In this document: in pieces, positions 12,737-24,600 of the stretch | Numbering within the stretch: the stretch's first letter is position 1 | Layout of the letters: every line of letters begins with the position of its first letter | Assembly (NCBI GenBank): GCA_005406025.1 | Contig: BGZK01001379.1 | Location: forward strand, 1-64,000 | Direction of reading: 5' to 3' | Source of the DNA: Eumeta japonica | Lineage: Eukaryota > Arthropoda > Insecta > Lepidoptera > Psychidae | Length of the DNA: 64,000 bases | Notes under the pieces: model-generated | What the model saw: only the letters and a program-made list of their open reading frames with translations | Databases searched by the model: none | What the model was told of the DNA's origin: nothing | Position numbers and translations under genes: made by a program

Positions 12737-13345
12737 TTATGATTTTTTTTTAACAGAATTCATATTTTGGGACAAAGTTTTTAATTGTTTCTGAAAGCCT
12801 ACATTAGGCTGTATAGCTGGACGCTTATTCTTGGCCAAACTATATGCAGCTTCAAAACTCATTTTGTTCTGTTTCACTAGATACCCTATTGCTATTGCTG
12901 CAGCACGAGAGACACCTGCATTGCAGTGTATTAATATATTTTTATTGGAGCTTATTGCTTTATGTATAAATGGTATACATTCTTGTAACACAGGTTCAAG
13001 GTTTGTTTCAGGTAAATCAAGACATTCTACATATTTATGGTTAACATTGTCAATCTCGATATATATTCCTAGACTAAGTACGTAGCATATGTCGTGTATC
13101 TTTAAAATTTCAGATGCCACACAGTCTTGGGCCCCAATATACAAATGTTCAATCAATAGAGCAGGCACATCATCAGGATGTGTATCCACAATGAATCCAA
13201 AGGGATTTGATGGACAATCTATTCTATTAAATTGTTCCCCATGACCTAGTTTTTCTATATAACGTTGTCCATTAGCAGTCATTACAATAGTTTCAGTCTC
13301 CTTAAGCCTAGTTTTTTGCTTTTGTATTTCACTCAATAGACTCAT
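12737..13345 (-). CDS. DUSP19: Dual-specificity phosphatase 19-like
   Basis: An intronless frame of 202 residues. The PTP-loop signature HCNAGVSRAA starts at His140, giving catalytic Cys141 and Arg147; Asp110 in CLDLPETN is the likely general acid. N-terminal HLYIGAQD, the DLPETN block, IHKAISSNKNILIH and the tail KRPAIQPNVGFQKQL match DUSP19/SKRP1, an atypical dual-specificity phosphatase and scaffold of the JNK pathway. All catalytic residues are present, so activity is likely. The start ATG has A at -3 and lies one base downstream of the PUSL1 stop codon (TAG-A-ATG), so it probably shares a transcript with PUSL1. A minus-strand AATAAA lies near 12398, giving a 3' UTR of roughly 350 bases. 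Confidence 0.92.
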   Translation of the reverse strand: MSLLSEIQKQKTRLKETETIVMTANGQRYIEKLGHGEQFNRIDCPSNPFGFIVDTHPDDVPALLIEHLYIGAQDCVASEILKIHDICYVLSLGIYIEIDNVNHKYVECLDLPETNLEPVLQECIPFIHKAISSNKNILIHCNAGVSRAAAIAIGYLVKQNKMSFEAAYSLAKNKRPAIQPNVGFQKQLKTLSQNMNSVKKKS

Positions 13346-13346
13346 T

Positions 13347-14658
13347 CTATTCGCACTCCTCCTCTATTTCGTTTAAAATTTCTTCACTCTTTTTAGAGTT
13401 AATGTTACTGTCAAATACTAGATGCTCAGGGTTATATTCAACATTACATAAATACAGTCCATGTGGAGGAGCTGACTGTAAATAAGAAGGCCATGAATGT
13501 TTAGATGGAACTTGAAGCATAACCTTGATTTCTTCTACAGGTAACTTTCCTATGGCTGCACTGATCATTGCACCCAACATCCTTCTAATTTGTTTATGAA
13601 CAAATCCTTTTCCATGAAATTCGACATCCCAATAATCAAAGAAATGTTGTATATTAGAATTACTGTAGCTAGTTACTAAGGGCTGGCCCGGTTGTACTTT
13701 TACAGAGTATAATAGTCTTCGATTGGTTTTGTGAACATTAAAAGAATCAAATCTCTTGAAAGAACTAAAGTCATGATATCCAGGGAAGTATGTAGCAGCC
13801 TTTTCAAATTTGTCTATGTTGAAATCGGGTAACCTAAGATCAATAAAAAATATCTTCAAATCAATAAATGTGTTTAAAAACCCTGCATTTAAATAAATAC
13901 AAAAAATTTAAATAACTTACTTGAGAAAATAGCATCTTTTCCATTCTTCTATGGGAATGTAACTACTAAAGTTTCCATTTTCGGGTAAAAATACATCTTT
14001 TTTTAAAACAGCAATTCTAAAAAATAAATTTTTATTACTAATTTATTTTACTGAGAGTTTAGTTTTTAATTAGTACAAAAAATGAGTTACATCACCTATA
14101 CAAATATTTTCTTGAAAGGGCATGTCTTCTAGCACTGAAATTGTCTGATACCCTAATACAATTTCCAATTGTGATACTATAATTATAGCGATAGAAAAAT
14201 CTGTTCAGGTTATAAGTTACAAATTGAGGATCAAATATGGTTTCCCCTTTTCTTTCCAAATCGAAATGTGCACTTGAATTCAATGCATGAACTCCGCCAT
14301 CAGTACTGCGAAAAATATATCTCAGTTCAAATAGTCAATTTTCTATTGAAAGATTGTATTTGGAGTACAATAAAATTCACCGGCTAGATAAGTAGACTCT
14401 TGGATACACTAAAGGTCTTAATTTTAGAAGGGCTATTTCAATGAGACCTTGAATACTGTCAGGGTCATCAAAATTTTTACCTCCTTTAAGCCAAATTTTT
14501 TCTGAAGACCTGAAACGCAACATTATAATCCTTGGATATAAAGTAAACGACCGATCTACGAAAAATTAAAGCCTTAGTGCTGAACATACCATAGTACTAT
14601 TGTCTTACCTGAAACCTGTACCTATATAAGAAAAAAACATTAAATAGCGAGCTTTCAT
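13347..14658 (-). CDS. PUSL1: tRNA pseudouridine synthase-like 1 (TruA family)
   Basis: Five exons on the minus strand: 14658-14609, 14509-14381, 14305-14096, 14016-13921 and 13833-13347. All have GT/AG borders and continuous phase; together they give 972 nt and 323 residues. The start MKARYLMFFSYIGTGFR is the usual TruA/PUSL1 beginning. The catalytic loop SSRTDGGVHALNS has the essential Asp at residue 62. Later motifs are ARRHALSRKYLYR, FPGYHDFSSFK and FHGKGFVHKQIRRMLGAM, the latter the conserved TruA C-terminal domain. The enzyme isomerises uridine to pseudouridine in RNA; vertebrate PUSL1 is reported as mitochondrial. The last exon acceptor is CTTAG at 13834-13838; an open frame extending to 13859 is intronic read-through. 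The stop is one base before the DUSP19 ATG. Confidence 0.93.
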
Positions 14659-15204
14659 TATTTTTAGATGATACTCACAGAAAAACGATGCTATTGAAAT
14701 TCAAAATAAATAGGTGAGGTTAGGATTAATTTACTTTAAGCCACAGAATAATAATACTAACGCATGCCTAAATATTTACGATTGAGCCGATTCATTATTG
14801 ACAATATTTTATCTATCTGTTCAGTGTTGCCACGACCATCTTCAAGTAAAAATACGTGAAAACTGTAGAGAAATTCAAAGTATGATTAAAAGAACTCATT
14901 TTTCTTTGTATTTCTCTCCTTGCGACACCGATAACTGAGAGCGACCGTTGACCGTTCACGCTCGAGCGTTTTTACCTCTTCATAAGACTACTGTTGGTCT
15001 GACAAATGCGAGTCACTCTAACATAGTCAATAACAAACCGTTTATATGTGTAAAATACACGAAATAATTAAAATGCGATGGGATATGGAAGTGTGACCTT
15101 ACGGGAGCGCACCCTAGGTACAGAAACCAGGCGAAGACTCGGCTTGCAGATGGTCGGTAAGCTGGAGTGAACAATCGGGACGAACGCTACATGCTTTTGT
15201 TACT
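14659..15204 (-). promoter_or_regulatory. Likely PUSL1-DUSP19 promoter region
   Basis: Upstream of the PUSL1 start the composition changes at about 14930-15000 (GAGCGACCGTTGACC, CACGCTCGAGCG), CpG-bearing against an AT-rich background, as expected near a TATA-less insect promoter. No TATA box is evident. The position is inferred from composition and gene order only. Confidence 0.35.
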
Positions 15205-15212
15205 GTCGACGC

Positions 15213-15367
15213 CAGTGACGGATTTATATTTTTTATGAGTGTAGGCCACTTTATTTCCGCCGCCCCGTGTACCTTTTTAAAATAATAATTTTCTGAAATC
15301 TGCCGCCCCTAGGACGCTGCCGCCCCTAGGCCGCGGCCTACACGGCCTATTGACAAATCCAGGACTG
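15213..15367. mobile_element. hAT-type MITE with perfect 8-bp TSD
   Basis: The 155-bp element begins CAGTGACGGATTT and ends with a complementary ...AAATCCAGGACTG, imperfect terminal inverted repeats (11 of 16). It is flanked on both sides by the same octamer GTCGACGC (15205-15212 and 15368-15375). CAGTG/CAGGG termini with 8-bp duplications define the hAT superfamily. The interior has a duplicated GCCGCCCCTAGG. It is too short to encode a transposase, so it is non-autonomous. Confidence 0.85.
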
Positions 15368-15439
15368 GTCGACGCACGGTGAACACTGCGCGGTAATGCA
15401 CATCGTCATACCGGCCAGTGTTCCTGGCCGTATGTGCAG

Positions 15440-15492
15440 TATGTGCAGTGTTCCTTTGAGCCGGAAAACGGCTCAAAGGAACACTGCACATA
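15440..15492. repeat. Perfect 24-bp hairpin, 5-nt loop
   Basis: The 24 bases from 15440 (TATGTGCAGTGTTCC...) are repeated exactly in inverted form at 15469-15492, with loop GAAAA. Just upstream TATGTGCAG and CAGTGTTCCT are each duplicated directly and GGCCAG/CTGGCC forms another small stem. It lies between a hAT MITE and an RTE remnant. No known function. Confidence 0.85.
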
Positions 15493-15499
15493 CAGTTAT

Positions 15500-16600
15500 A
15501 CATGTACTAAGCGAGTTTTAGTAGACTGGATCAAAGGCAACCGATCGCGACAATAAACCTTTGAATATTGCACATGAGATTTTCTAGGGCGACCCTTGCC
15601 GACCTTTCCATGACACGCATTCGCTCCACAGATTCCTTTTGTCAGTATATTTTCTTTCATCCTTTCCAGATGACCAAACCACAACATACCTCTTTCTATT
15701 TTAATCATTATTTCTTCCTTCAAACCACGCCGCTCTCTAACATCACTGTTTCTATATCTGTATTTCCGAGACACTCGTACATACATCGCAGCGATCACAT
15801 CTCCACTGCATTGATCCTGCTTTCATTTTTCTTTTACCATATCCAGTTTTCACTATTATACATAAACGTAAGGTCTAGGACCCCATTATGAATATTCAAG
15901 CGCGCTTGTCGTGAGACGCTTTTACTATTCATAATAGTGAGCAAAGCCCTATTCATTTTATTTTTCGCATTCACTCTCCTGTCATGTCTTACATCATTTG
16001 TAAACATAATACCCAAATATACAAATTCTTTCACTTGTTCGACTTTTTCACCTTCTATAAATATATCGCATTCAGTCGTCTTTTGTACACGACTGAATGC
16101 ACGATGCAAACACCATCGCCTTAGTCTTACTGACATTTACTTTTGTGTCCTTTTTCTAAACAGAATCATTTTTTTTATATATCATCTCCATACGGGCTGC
16201 ACGTCGACGGCGCAAGGATCACTTGGTCATCGACGTATAGGAAACATTTCACAGACAGCTTATTCATTCTTAGTCCACACTCATACTCTTTCAAATCATA
16301 CAGACAGCTATCTATGAATAGTTGAACAGCCGCGGTGAAGCTATACATTCCTGGCTGACACCCTTGCGGATATCAAACCAGTCAGTGTATTCCCTATTTT
16401 TCTGACGCAAGCAGTGGAACCCCTTATAGGGATTGCAGTGCCTGCATCAATTTGCTACTCGCACCATGCATGGATAGGGTTCTCCATAGATCATTTCTTT
16501 TCTCTGTATCATAAGCTTTTTCTAGATCTACAAAAATACAGAAAACCTTTTGGCCACTGGCCAAAAACTTTTCTGTAATATTTCGTAGAGATAAAATTTA
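15500..16600 (-). mobile_element. RTE-type LINE reverse transcriptase, decayed
   Basis: Read on the minus strand from about 16560, several frames give reverse transcriptase motif A (FVDLEKAYD), then LSMHGASSKLMQALQS, RKGVSQECIASPRLFN, the catalytic box LYVDDQVILA, and the C-terminal part KEFVYLGIMFTND...MNSKSVSRQARL...GVLDLTFMYNSENWIW and MLWFGHLERMKENILTKGI. This series is typical of lepidopteran RTE elements. Several frameshifts and stops separate the motifs, and the N-terminal endonuclease is absent, so it is a dead 5'-truncated copy. A small inverted repeat (about 16069-16100) and another (about 16530-16572) interrupt it. Confidence 0.85.
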
Positions 16601-17846
16601 GTCGAAAACGAAAGTTGAGGAGGCTTATAGAGTGCTAAGTCATGCAAACCTGCCGGACTGCCGTCAGCTTTTTCCTTTATAGAGGGGTACAATTGCCTGT
16701 TTTTAATCAGTCATTAGGTACACTATGTTTTTTCAGAATTTATTAAAGAGCTGGTAACAGCAGCCTTGCCTCTATACCTCCATAAAAATAGTATAATGCA
16801 TTCATTTTATACTTTTTCCTGTTTCCAGCGTTTGAAATAAATTTTAAGTTTAGAAACAATCAAATTAATAAAAATGAACAAGTGATTGTTGTGCCAATAT
16901 TGTATTAAAATAAGACAGATCCATTTCAGTATAATGTTTTTTGTTTGCAAAAACAAGGGTTATCATGAATTTAGAGACAACGTTATCATTTTATATAATT
17001 TAAATTCTTAATAGAAGCTTCGTTATTTTATTTAAAATAATATATAATTGAAATCTTAATTATATATGATTTTAAGTAAAATAGCGAATATTGACATCGA
17101 AATAGAATATTGACATCGTTTTGACGTGACAACGTCTTATAAATTGGTTTGCCGGGTGACACTTCAAGAAACTGCGTTACGCTCCGCTCACGTTATGCGC
17201 TCACAATGAGAGCGAGTGAGAGGCACGCGTCCCTTCCACTCGGGCATGGTTAGCCCGCCTAAGAGCGAGAGAGACAGACATAAAAAGTGAAAGGCACGCG
17301 TCCCTTCCACTCAGATAGGAACAAGTTAAGTTGTAGTAAACGCTGTTTCATTGTACGCAAATGTATTGCAAGTTATTGTATGTATATTTGTATATAAATA
17401 CGTATGTATGTGTAAAGGTAAAAATAAAATTTTGTTAATATGAAATTCAGTGCGAGATTCTTTGTATAAATTAATGTTTTAAATATAATTCTTTGTATAA
17501 ATAAATGTTTTAAATTGTTACTATTATTTCATCCTTCTTCCTACTATACGAATGAATATTCACATTAAAATGATTTTACCACTCAAAGTCGTTGTCACGT
17601 AAAACTTTCGCCCGTATACCGACTTTTTAATAATAGGTACCATAATGTGAATCTACATTTATTTATTACACTTAAATTTTTTTTAGTTACTGTAATAAGT
17701 TATTAAACAACTATTAGTTACTTCTATATCTTCCCTTACAAATTGACACGTTGTTGACAGTGAAAAGTCAACGTCAAATTAGTAATGTCAAATAATGAAA
17801 GTAGTTTGTGGTTATACAGATAGATATATAGAAACAGTATTTAGAC
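16601..17846 (+). promoter_or_regulatory. loj upstream region
   Basis: AT-rich flank with a GC-richer patch at about 17150-17320 holding a direct repeat (GGCACGCGTCCCTTCCACTC at about 17222-17241 and again at about 17293-17312, 71 bp apart), next to SP1-like and AGAGCGAGAGAG sequence. The loj start codon follows at 17847, after ACAGTATTTAGAC. No TATA box at a convincing distance was seen. No other gene recognised. Confidence 0.4.
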
Positions 17847-20800
17847 ATGGCCAAACAGACGTGGCAAATGTTTACGTTTTTATTATTAAAATTTGGCTTA
17901 CTAACATTAGTAGACGATGTTAGCTCGTCGTCACCGACTCCCTGGTATGAGAATTTGCCGGCGGTGACAATGGATTACAAAGTACATGTCGACGCAGGTA
18001 AAGAAGACTGTTACTATCAATTTGTGCAAGCGGGAGCTACATTTTTTGCTAGTTATCAGGTAATTGCAATAAATTTCAGTTTATGATAACGGTTTGATTT
18101 ATCTATTGCTTGTTGATATTATTTATGTTTATAGGTTATTCATAATAGTGTTCGATTAATGAACATTTCATTTTAATTTGAAAATGCACCGCATCGACTT
18201 GATTTTGATGTTCTCATGCTTTACCTAGTATACACACGTAAATATATATTTTAATGATATTGATGTAATTTGTTCCTATTAACACTGGCATGTATACGAT
18301 CAAGTAGGTTCTAAAATACTATGAGAAAGGAAGTATAGAAGTGTGTTTGTTTGTTTTCGCCTCTCAGATTGCAAATGGAAATCCAACTTCAATAAAACTT
18401 GTCATAAATGTAGTTTATGCCATGAATAAAACACATAAGATAAAATTATTATGAAGTAGTTTTTTTTGACACATTTATTAATTTGTATATGTAATAAATT
18501 CCTACATTATTTTAAGCAATGTTGTCATGAATTTACTTCAGTCTTGGTTCTAAGATTGAATTTGAAATCAGAAGTAAACTAGAATCAAAATCAGGTTTTG
18601 AGAATGAGATTGGAGGAAGACTAAATACAATCAATATAAACATGAAATAATGTATTATCAATCTGTACTGATTGAACTGTTGGGCCAAGTTAATAATTTT
18701 CTATTGGTCAAAGTTAATATTTCCTATTGCAGTACAAATATATTATCATATTTAGATAGTAATGCAAATTTTTAAAAATGAGCAAGATAGCTATATACTT
18801 TCTGTGCATATTTGTTCTACTTTTATCATGTAAATATTTCTTCTCATAATCGAGGCTACTTCACCTAACTTGTTATAATTGTTTCAGGTGTTGAAGGGTG
18901 GTGATGGTATGTGTGGGTTTGCAGTACGGCATCCTAATGGGCAGATTGTTCATCCATATGAATGGAGGCAGAGTGCTGAGTATACAGATCATTCTTCAAC
19001 GGGTGGTTATTATTCTGTGTGCATTGATAATCAGTTCTCAAGATTTGCAGGGAAGTTGGTGAACCTATATATGTCTGTTATAAGATATGATAAGTGGGAG
19101 CAATATGCTAAAGAAATTGAAGAGTTGAATATGAACATCCAAAATTTCACTGTAAGTTTTTTCAGTGGATAATTTTTTTAATATATTCTTTTTTATGTTT
19201 AAATATCATATGAAACTTAACAGTCCTAATTAGCATGGGGAAAATTAGAACATATATCAAATTTTAGTTTAGTTATAAAGTGAATAATATACATTGATAA
19301 TTTTTAATTCAGTTAAAAGCTAGAGTTATTTGTTGTTATTATAGCATATCCACTTTTATTTCTTTGTATACACTAATATATTTTGATTTCAGTCTTCAAT
19401 AATGAATGTTGAGAGAAATATTAATGATATCCTCCAACATCAGTACTATTCCAGAGCAAGAGAGTCTCGTGACTATAAGCTGTTGCAAAATAACAATGCC
19501 TATGTTTTAAGGTAAATTTTAATTACTTTGTTTATATACCTTTGAAAGTTTATTGATTTCAAGAATGTACTTGTTTCTTATTTCCTCAAGCAGCACTTAA
19601 TTCAGGGACATTCCTTCTAAAACAGTGTTAACTGTACTATAATGCTTACATAATTCTAATTGATATGTCCTTAACAACTACCATACACTATGCCACTGGC
19701 AGCGACCATCACATGCTGTGGACGTCATTCGAATGACCACATCTAAGTGAAGAGCTGGGAAAGTGCTTGCTACTTGTGGTCACGTCTTGATGCTCGCAGA
19801 TTTTGCCCCATCTGCATTTTGCGTCCTCTGTTGAGTCTAAAAATTGTCAAAAATATAAATATATTGTTATGTAATGACCTTTTTGGTGTTCAAGAATAGA
19901 GAGAAGATGAAAAGTAAACATAGAAAAGATAAGGTATACGTTCAGAATTGCTGAAATACAATATATCGTTATGGTACCACTTAAATACACATTTGTAGTT
20001 GATTGCACTTGGCTTGTGAATGCATTGACTATAGAAAAAAAATGTTAATTGATTACATCCAACACAAATAAACAAGATTTGCACTCTGGAACATTCTAAC
20101 TTAAAACTAAATATGTTTAAAATATAAACTCACGTGGATAGCGGTGACTTAAGGCAAGGCAGTGGCAAAGGTTTATACTTTTCATATAAAAAAATTATCT
20201 AAGAAAAGATATATGGCAATTGAAGAGCAAACGGTCATGTGAGCCATCAGAGAGTAGATGGTCACTGCCGTGTATAGACGATTGCAATTAGTCATTGGTG
20301 CATTGCTAACCTTCCGGATAGGGATAGGGTGTTTGGAGGGGAGATTGATGGAGTCAGAGTGGGCTGATGGAGGGGAGAATGGTCACTAGAATCCTTATTC
20401 ACTGGATAAAACAAACCAGTGGAAACTTTCACTTCATGTTAGTATTTTGTGTGAGTGTTATATTTACCAGTCCAGCTGGCCCATTTTCGTCCAACAGCCA
20501 AATTGGCCACAGTATGGTTCTAGCACTTGAATGATTAGAACTATTTTCTAGTATTTTTTTATGGGAATTATTTTATACTCATATAGTTAACTTGTGAGTG
20601 TAGTTCGTAACAATACATATGCCACCAAGTGGCTATGATTGATGGCTGTCCATCGGTTTGTCGTCTATCTCTTGGTGTCCAGTGATTTCATTTACCACTT
20701 GTGGCCACCACTGACGGCCTACTGTATGGTGGCTTTAACATATATAACTTACAATAACTCATGTGTAACTTTCTCATTGGTCATATATTACTCTTAAAAT

Positions 20801-21629
20801 GACATTAATATTATCATGGTAAAGTTCGTGATATGAATTTCTTTGTATAAATTAATATTGTTATTTTATGTTAATGTTTGTAATAGCATAGAAAGATGAT
20901 ATACAGATAATTGATGGCTTAGAGTACCTTTTTTTCTTTTCTACTGGAGATGTTTCTATGGTTGATATACTATTATTTAATGTGAAATAAAAGTAAACTA
21001 TCATTTTAGTGATTTGTCTTGTTCTTTTTTTATGTATTATTGTTGAGCTTGCAGAGTTTCACTGGTTTCAAAGTATCTAATATTTTGTTTGCATCTAATT
21101 TTAAAATAGTTAAGCTGTTACTGTGACCATGCTCTATGCACCTTTCTAAAAACACGCTATGTTGATGAAAATCGACAGAACTCAAACTTCTATGCAACTT
21201 TTGGTGAAAGTAATGTAAAGAATTAAATTTTAAAGTATTTTATGGGTTTATGAACTTTGACAAATATCTTTGATGTAAGGTATTTACATATATTTAGAAA
21301 TTATTCACAGATTATTATCACATTGTCCATCAAATGTATATTTAGATAGCTATGTAGGTTTATATGGAATGTACACACGTAGAGCTCTGCATGTGTGCAA
21401 TGTTTTCTCAAAGTTACATAAAGACATTTAAAGGCCGTGTATCAATAAATTTTTAATCTAACGTTTAAATGTTGCCTGTAGTTGACAAAGTAAGTTTGAT
21501 TTGACAATTTTTATTTCTAGGTGGTCACTGATTCAGATTTTAGCGATAGCAGCGACGGGCGGTTTACAGGTGTATTTTTTAAGGAAACTGTTTGAAGTGA
21601 AGGATAGCACAAGAAAATCCCGCATTTGA
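17847..21629 (+). CDS. loj: p24/emp24 cargo receptor, TMED6/logjam-like
   Basis: Four exons: 17847-18059, 18888-19151, 19393-19511 and 21521-21629, 705 nt, 234 residues, complete. The start codon opens a signal peptide (hydrophobic FTFLLLKFGLLTLV, residues 9-22). A GOLD domain follows (about 41-135) with Cys55 (KEDCYYQF) and Cys116 (YYSVCIDNQF) positioned for the conserved disulphide. Residues 157-159 (NFT) form an N-glycosylation sequon. A coiled-coil region about 140-185 precedes one membrane helix (200-219) and a short cytosolic tail RKLFEVKDSTRKSRI. p24 proteins cycle between ER and Golgi in COPI/COPII vesicles. The block YYSRARESRDYKLLQNNNAY...QVYFLRKLF is closest to TMED6, whose fly counterpart is logjam (needed for oviposition). 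The call to p24 is firm, to the loj/TMED6 subgroup likely. Confidence 0.92.
18060..18887 (+). other. loj intron 1, degenerate hexamer array
   Basis: Intron with ordinary GTAATT donor and TTGTTTCAG acceptor. At about 18530-18620 it holds a weak copy of the GAAT/ATCG hexamer-type array seen at several Helitron-like sites. Nothing else recognised. Confidence 0.45.
19512..21520 (+). other. loj intron 3, 2.0 kb with dispersed repeat
   Basis: The longest loj intron. Around 20200-20350 it contains a lepidopteran dispersed repeat (GAGCAAACGGTCATGTGAG, GATGGTCACTGCCG), and around 19675-19760 and 20620-20730 loosely complementary segments containing CCACTGG/CCACTTGTGG. No exon with splice support lies inside. 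Confidence 0.45.
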
Positions 21630-24600
21630 TTGTCAATTCATCAAATAGTAATTTATAAGCGTCGTGACTGATTTGTCTGTTCAAATTTTGTTGGACATTC
21701 CAAAATTGCATTTCTAATGATGATTCTGATCGCTTTTGTAAGATTTTGTATTTTTAAATGTTTTCACTTTTTAGTAAATGTTGAACAGGCAGACTCAATT
21801 TAAAAAAAAATATTTTGTGTAGAGTATTACATTTTTATTGATATAATTATTTATTTACAGTCTCTATATCAGAACTATACTTACTAATTTAAAGACTTAT
21901 ACAAAACTTATACAATATTGTGACAGGTAAAAATTGGTCTGTTAAGAGATGCAATACTTCCATTTTTGTTACTTAAGCTGACCTCTAAAAAGAAATTACT
22001 CAATTGATTCAGAATATGTTTTCAGAATTCAATGAATTCATTAAATACTTTAATGAATTTTAAGAATATAAGAGTACAAATGTAAGGCTTGAAGTCTTTT
22101 TTGCAATTAATTTTAAAAATAATGTGGAAAGTAACAGCGATTTTCTAATTGTTAACATGGAACGCTGTTCCGTGTTAATCCAGTGAACAGCATCCCTTAA
22201 CATTTTTGTCTAATATCTTGTTCACTGGGGATCCACTACATGTTAAAGTTTATTTACAAAAATAATGTTAAATAACTGAACATCAAACAGTTCATATTTG
22301 CAATTTTGAAAACATTATTATTGATACTGCTCAATGTTGAGGTTATTGCTTGAAATTATCAGAACTAAAAATATTTAACTGGCGTCAATAGATAAAAATG
22401 CTAATTCCTACATTAAACATAAGATTTGAGAGGTAACGTATGCACAATCTATAAAATCTTATGATTCATATTTTTAAACTGTTTTTTCTTTTTATGCAAC
22501 TCCCCATGTGTCATAATTTTTCTTGACAAGTATCAAATATATTTCATTGTATGAAGTGTTATTAATTGTATTAGTTGCAAAAGTGTTCTTTCTTATCTTT
22601 TACATAAAACAATTGGTAAGTAGTGAGTGACAGACTCCATACTTTTTATTTTGATATATTCATGATACATTAACATATGCAGTAAAATATCAAGTACTGT
22701 TATGAAATTCCTACTTATTTATATACTAACAGCATTTGTAAATTTCTGTTTCTATAATTTATTTTTAATTATTAAAGAATTATTTCCAATTGAAAATTGT
22801 GGTTGAAGTATGTATATATATTGGTATATGTAACTGGCATATGTAATTGGTATATGTAATTAATGATTACACTTTTTGGAATTAAAAATCAATGAACTAT
22901 ACATAGGGAAATAAATCATGTTTATTGAGATCCATAGAATATGTTACAAAGTACTAGACATAATGTTTCATTAAGGTGCCACTTGAAAATGTATCTTGTT
23001 TTCCACATGGTTAACAGTTTGTTGGTTTAAAGGTCTGCATTCTTCATTGCCTGTGGATTTAAACTCCATAATATCATTAATTTAACAATGTATTTCTTGA
23101 TAATGAGAGGCATAATATGATGAGTGACTGCAAATTAACAATCATGATTGATTGAATCTTGGAACATTGAATAATTTGTTTTTAATAGTTCACAAATTAT
23201 TTATTAGTAGTATTTCCTTTTTATATTGCATCCTATTGTTTCTACACAAATCAGTTTTTGTATCAGTCGGTTTTCACTGTTGGATATTGCTGATGATTTT
23301 GTTTATAGATATTGCTTTTAACATAGATGATAAGTCGTGGATTTTCTTTGACTGCCTGTGCAGATATTGTGGTAAGTTTGTAATAAGTTCATCTCACACT
23401 AACTTGTTAGTATAAAATGCATATTGCATTTATCCGCCAGAAAGATACTGGGATTTTAATGTGCCCTGCTAACGGCAAGATTTATAACACAAGTCATTTA
23501 ATATTACCATCTAGAAAATTATAAAACTGTTCCCATATAAATTCATACAACTAGCATCCCCTTTGAACCATAATATATAATATTGTTGACGATAATATAT
23601 CTTTAGATACTGTTCATAATTGTAAAATCGTACATACATACTTTTAAAACAATCATCAAACCACTCATTTTTATATGCTGCTTTATATGGTGTACAGTCC
23701 TTCATAATGATTTAAAACATAGGTAAGGTGAAAAACATTTTTGATTTTATTTTTTATAAAGACAAAGAAAAGATTATAAGCATATTATGAAATAACATAC
23801 TACTTAATATGTTTAAAGTATAGATGTCTACTGGACCAGATATCTTATTGTATGGTAACAAAGTTTTAGTACCTACATCATATACCACAATGTTACTACA
23901 TATCCTTTGAAGATTTAATGGTTGAAATCAATGTGAGGTACAACCATTTCAATTAGATATATCATTGATATATGTATTACCAAATGACAGAATTATTGTA
24001 CAAAATCATATGAAATAAATAACTAGCAAATAGTCAAAATATGATAAAAGCTCCACAAAAAATAATTCCTATTAAAGTTAAGCGAATATTTTTTTAGCAG
24101 TTATGGATGTTATTTTGCTTACTTTTATAGTACAGAGTTTTGAAATCAACATTTTACTTAATGTGAGACACATATGTTTTTACTTCATTGTCACAATTTC
24201 ATGATTGAATCATGTATCTGCTGTTTTTTGTATTAAAATGAAAGGAATTTATGATCTTTTATAATAGACATTTTTTATTTTATTTTTTAATTGGTGCTCT
24301 TTATACGTGATCATGACAAATTAGACTTTTTGAGAGATTTATGAAATGTTATTAGATTCCTATTTATAGTATTTAAAATATATAAAACATGAAGGAATTT
24401 TGAATTTTTGCATTAATTTCATCAAAGGCCTTTAAAATACTTTAAGCCCTGAGTAAAATAAGTTCACTTTGAATATGCAAAATGCGATGAAAAACGTAAA
24501 CACCATTATCTAGTTAGTATCTATAAATAATCTATACATGTTTGTAATTAATGTGAAACCAGAAAGAGACATGTAATTTTAAAAACAAATTATTATTGTT

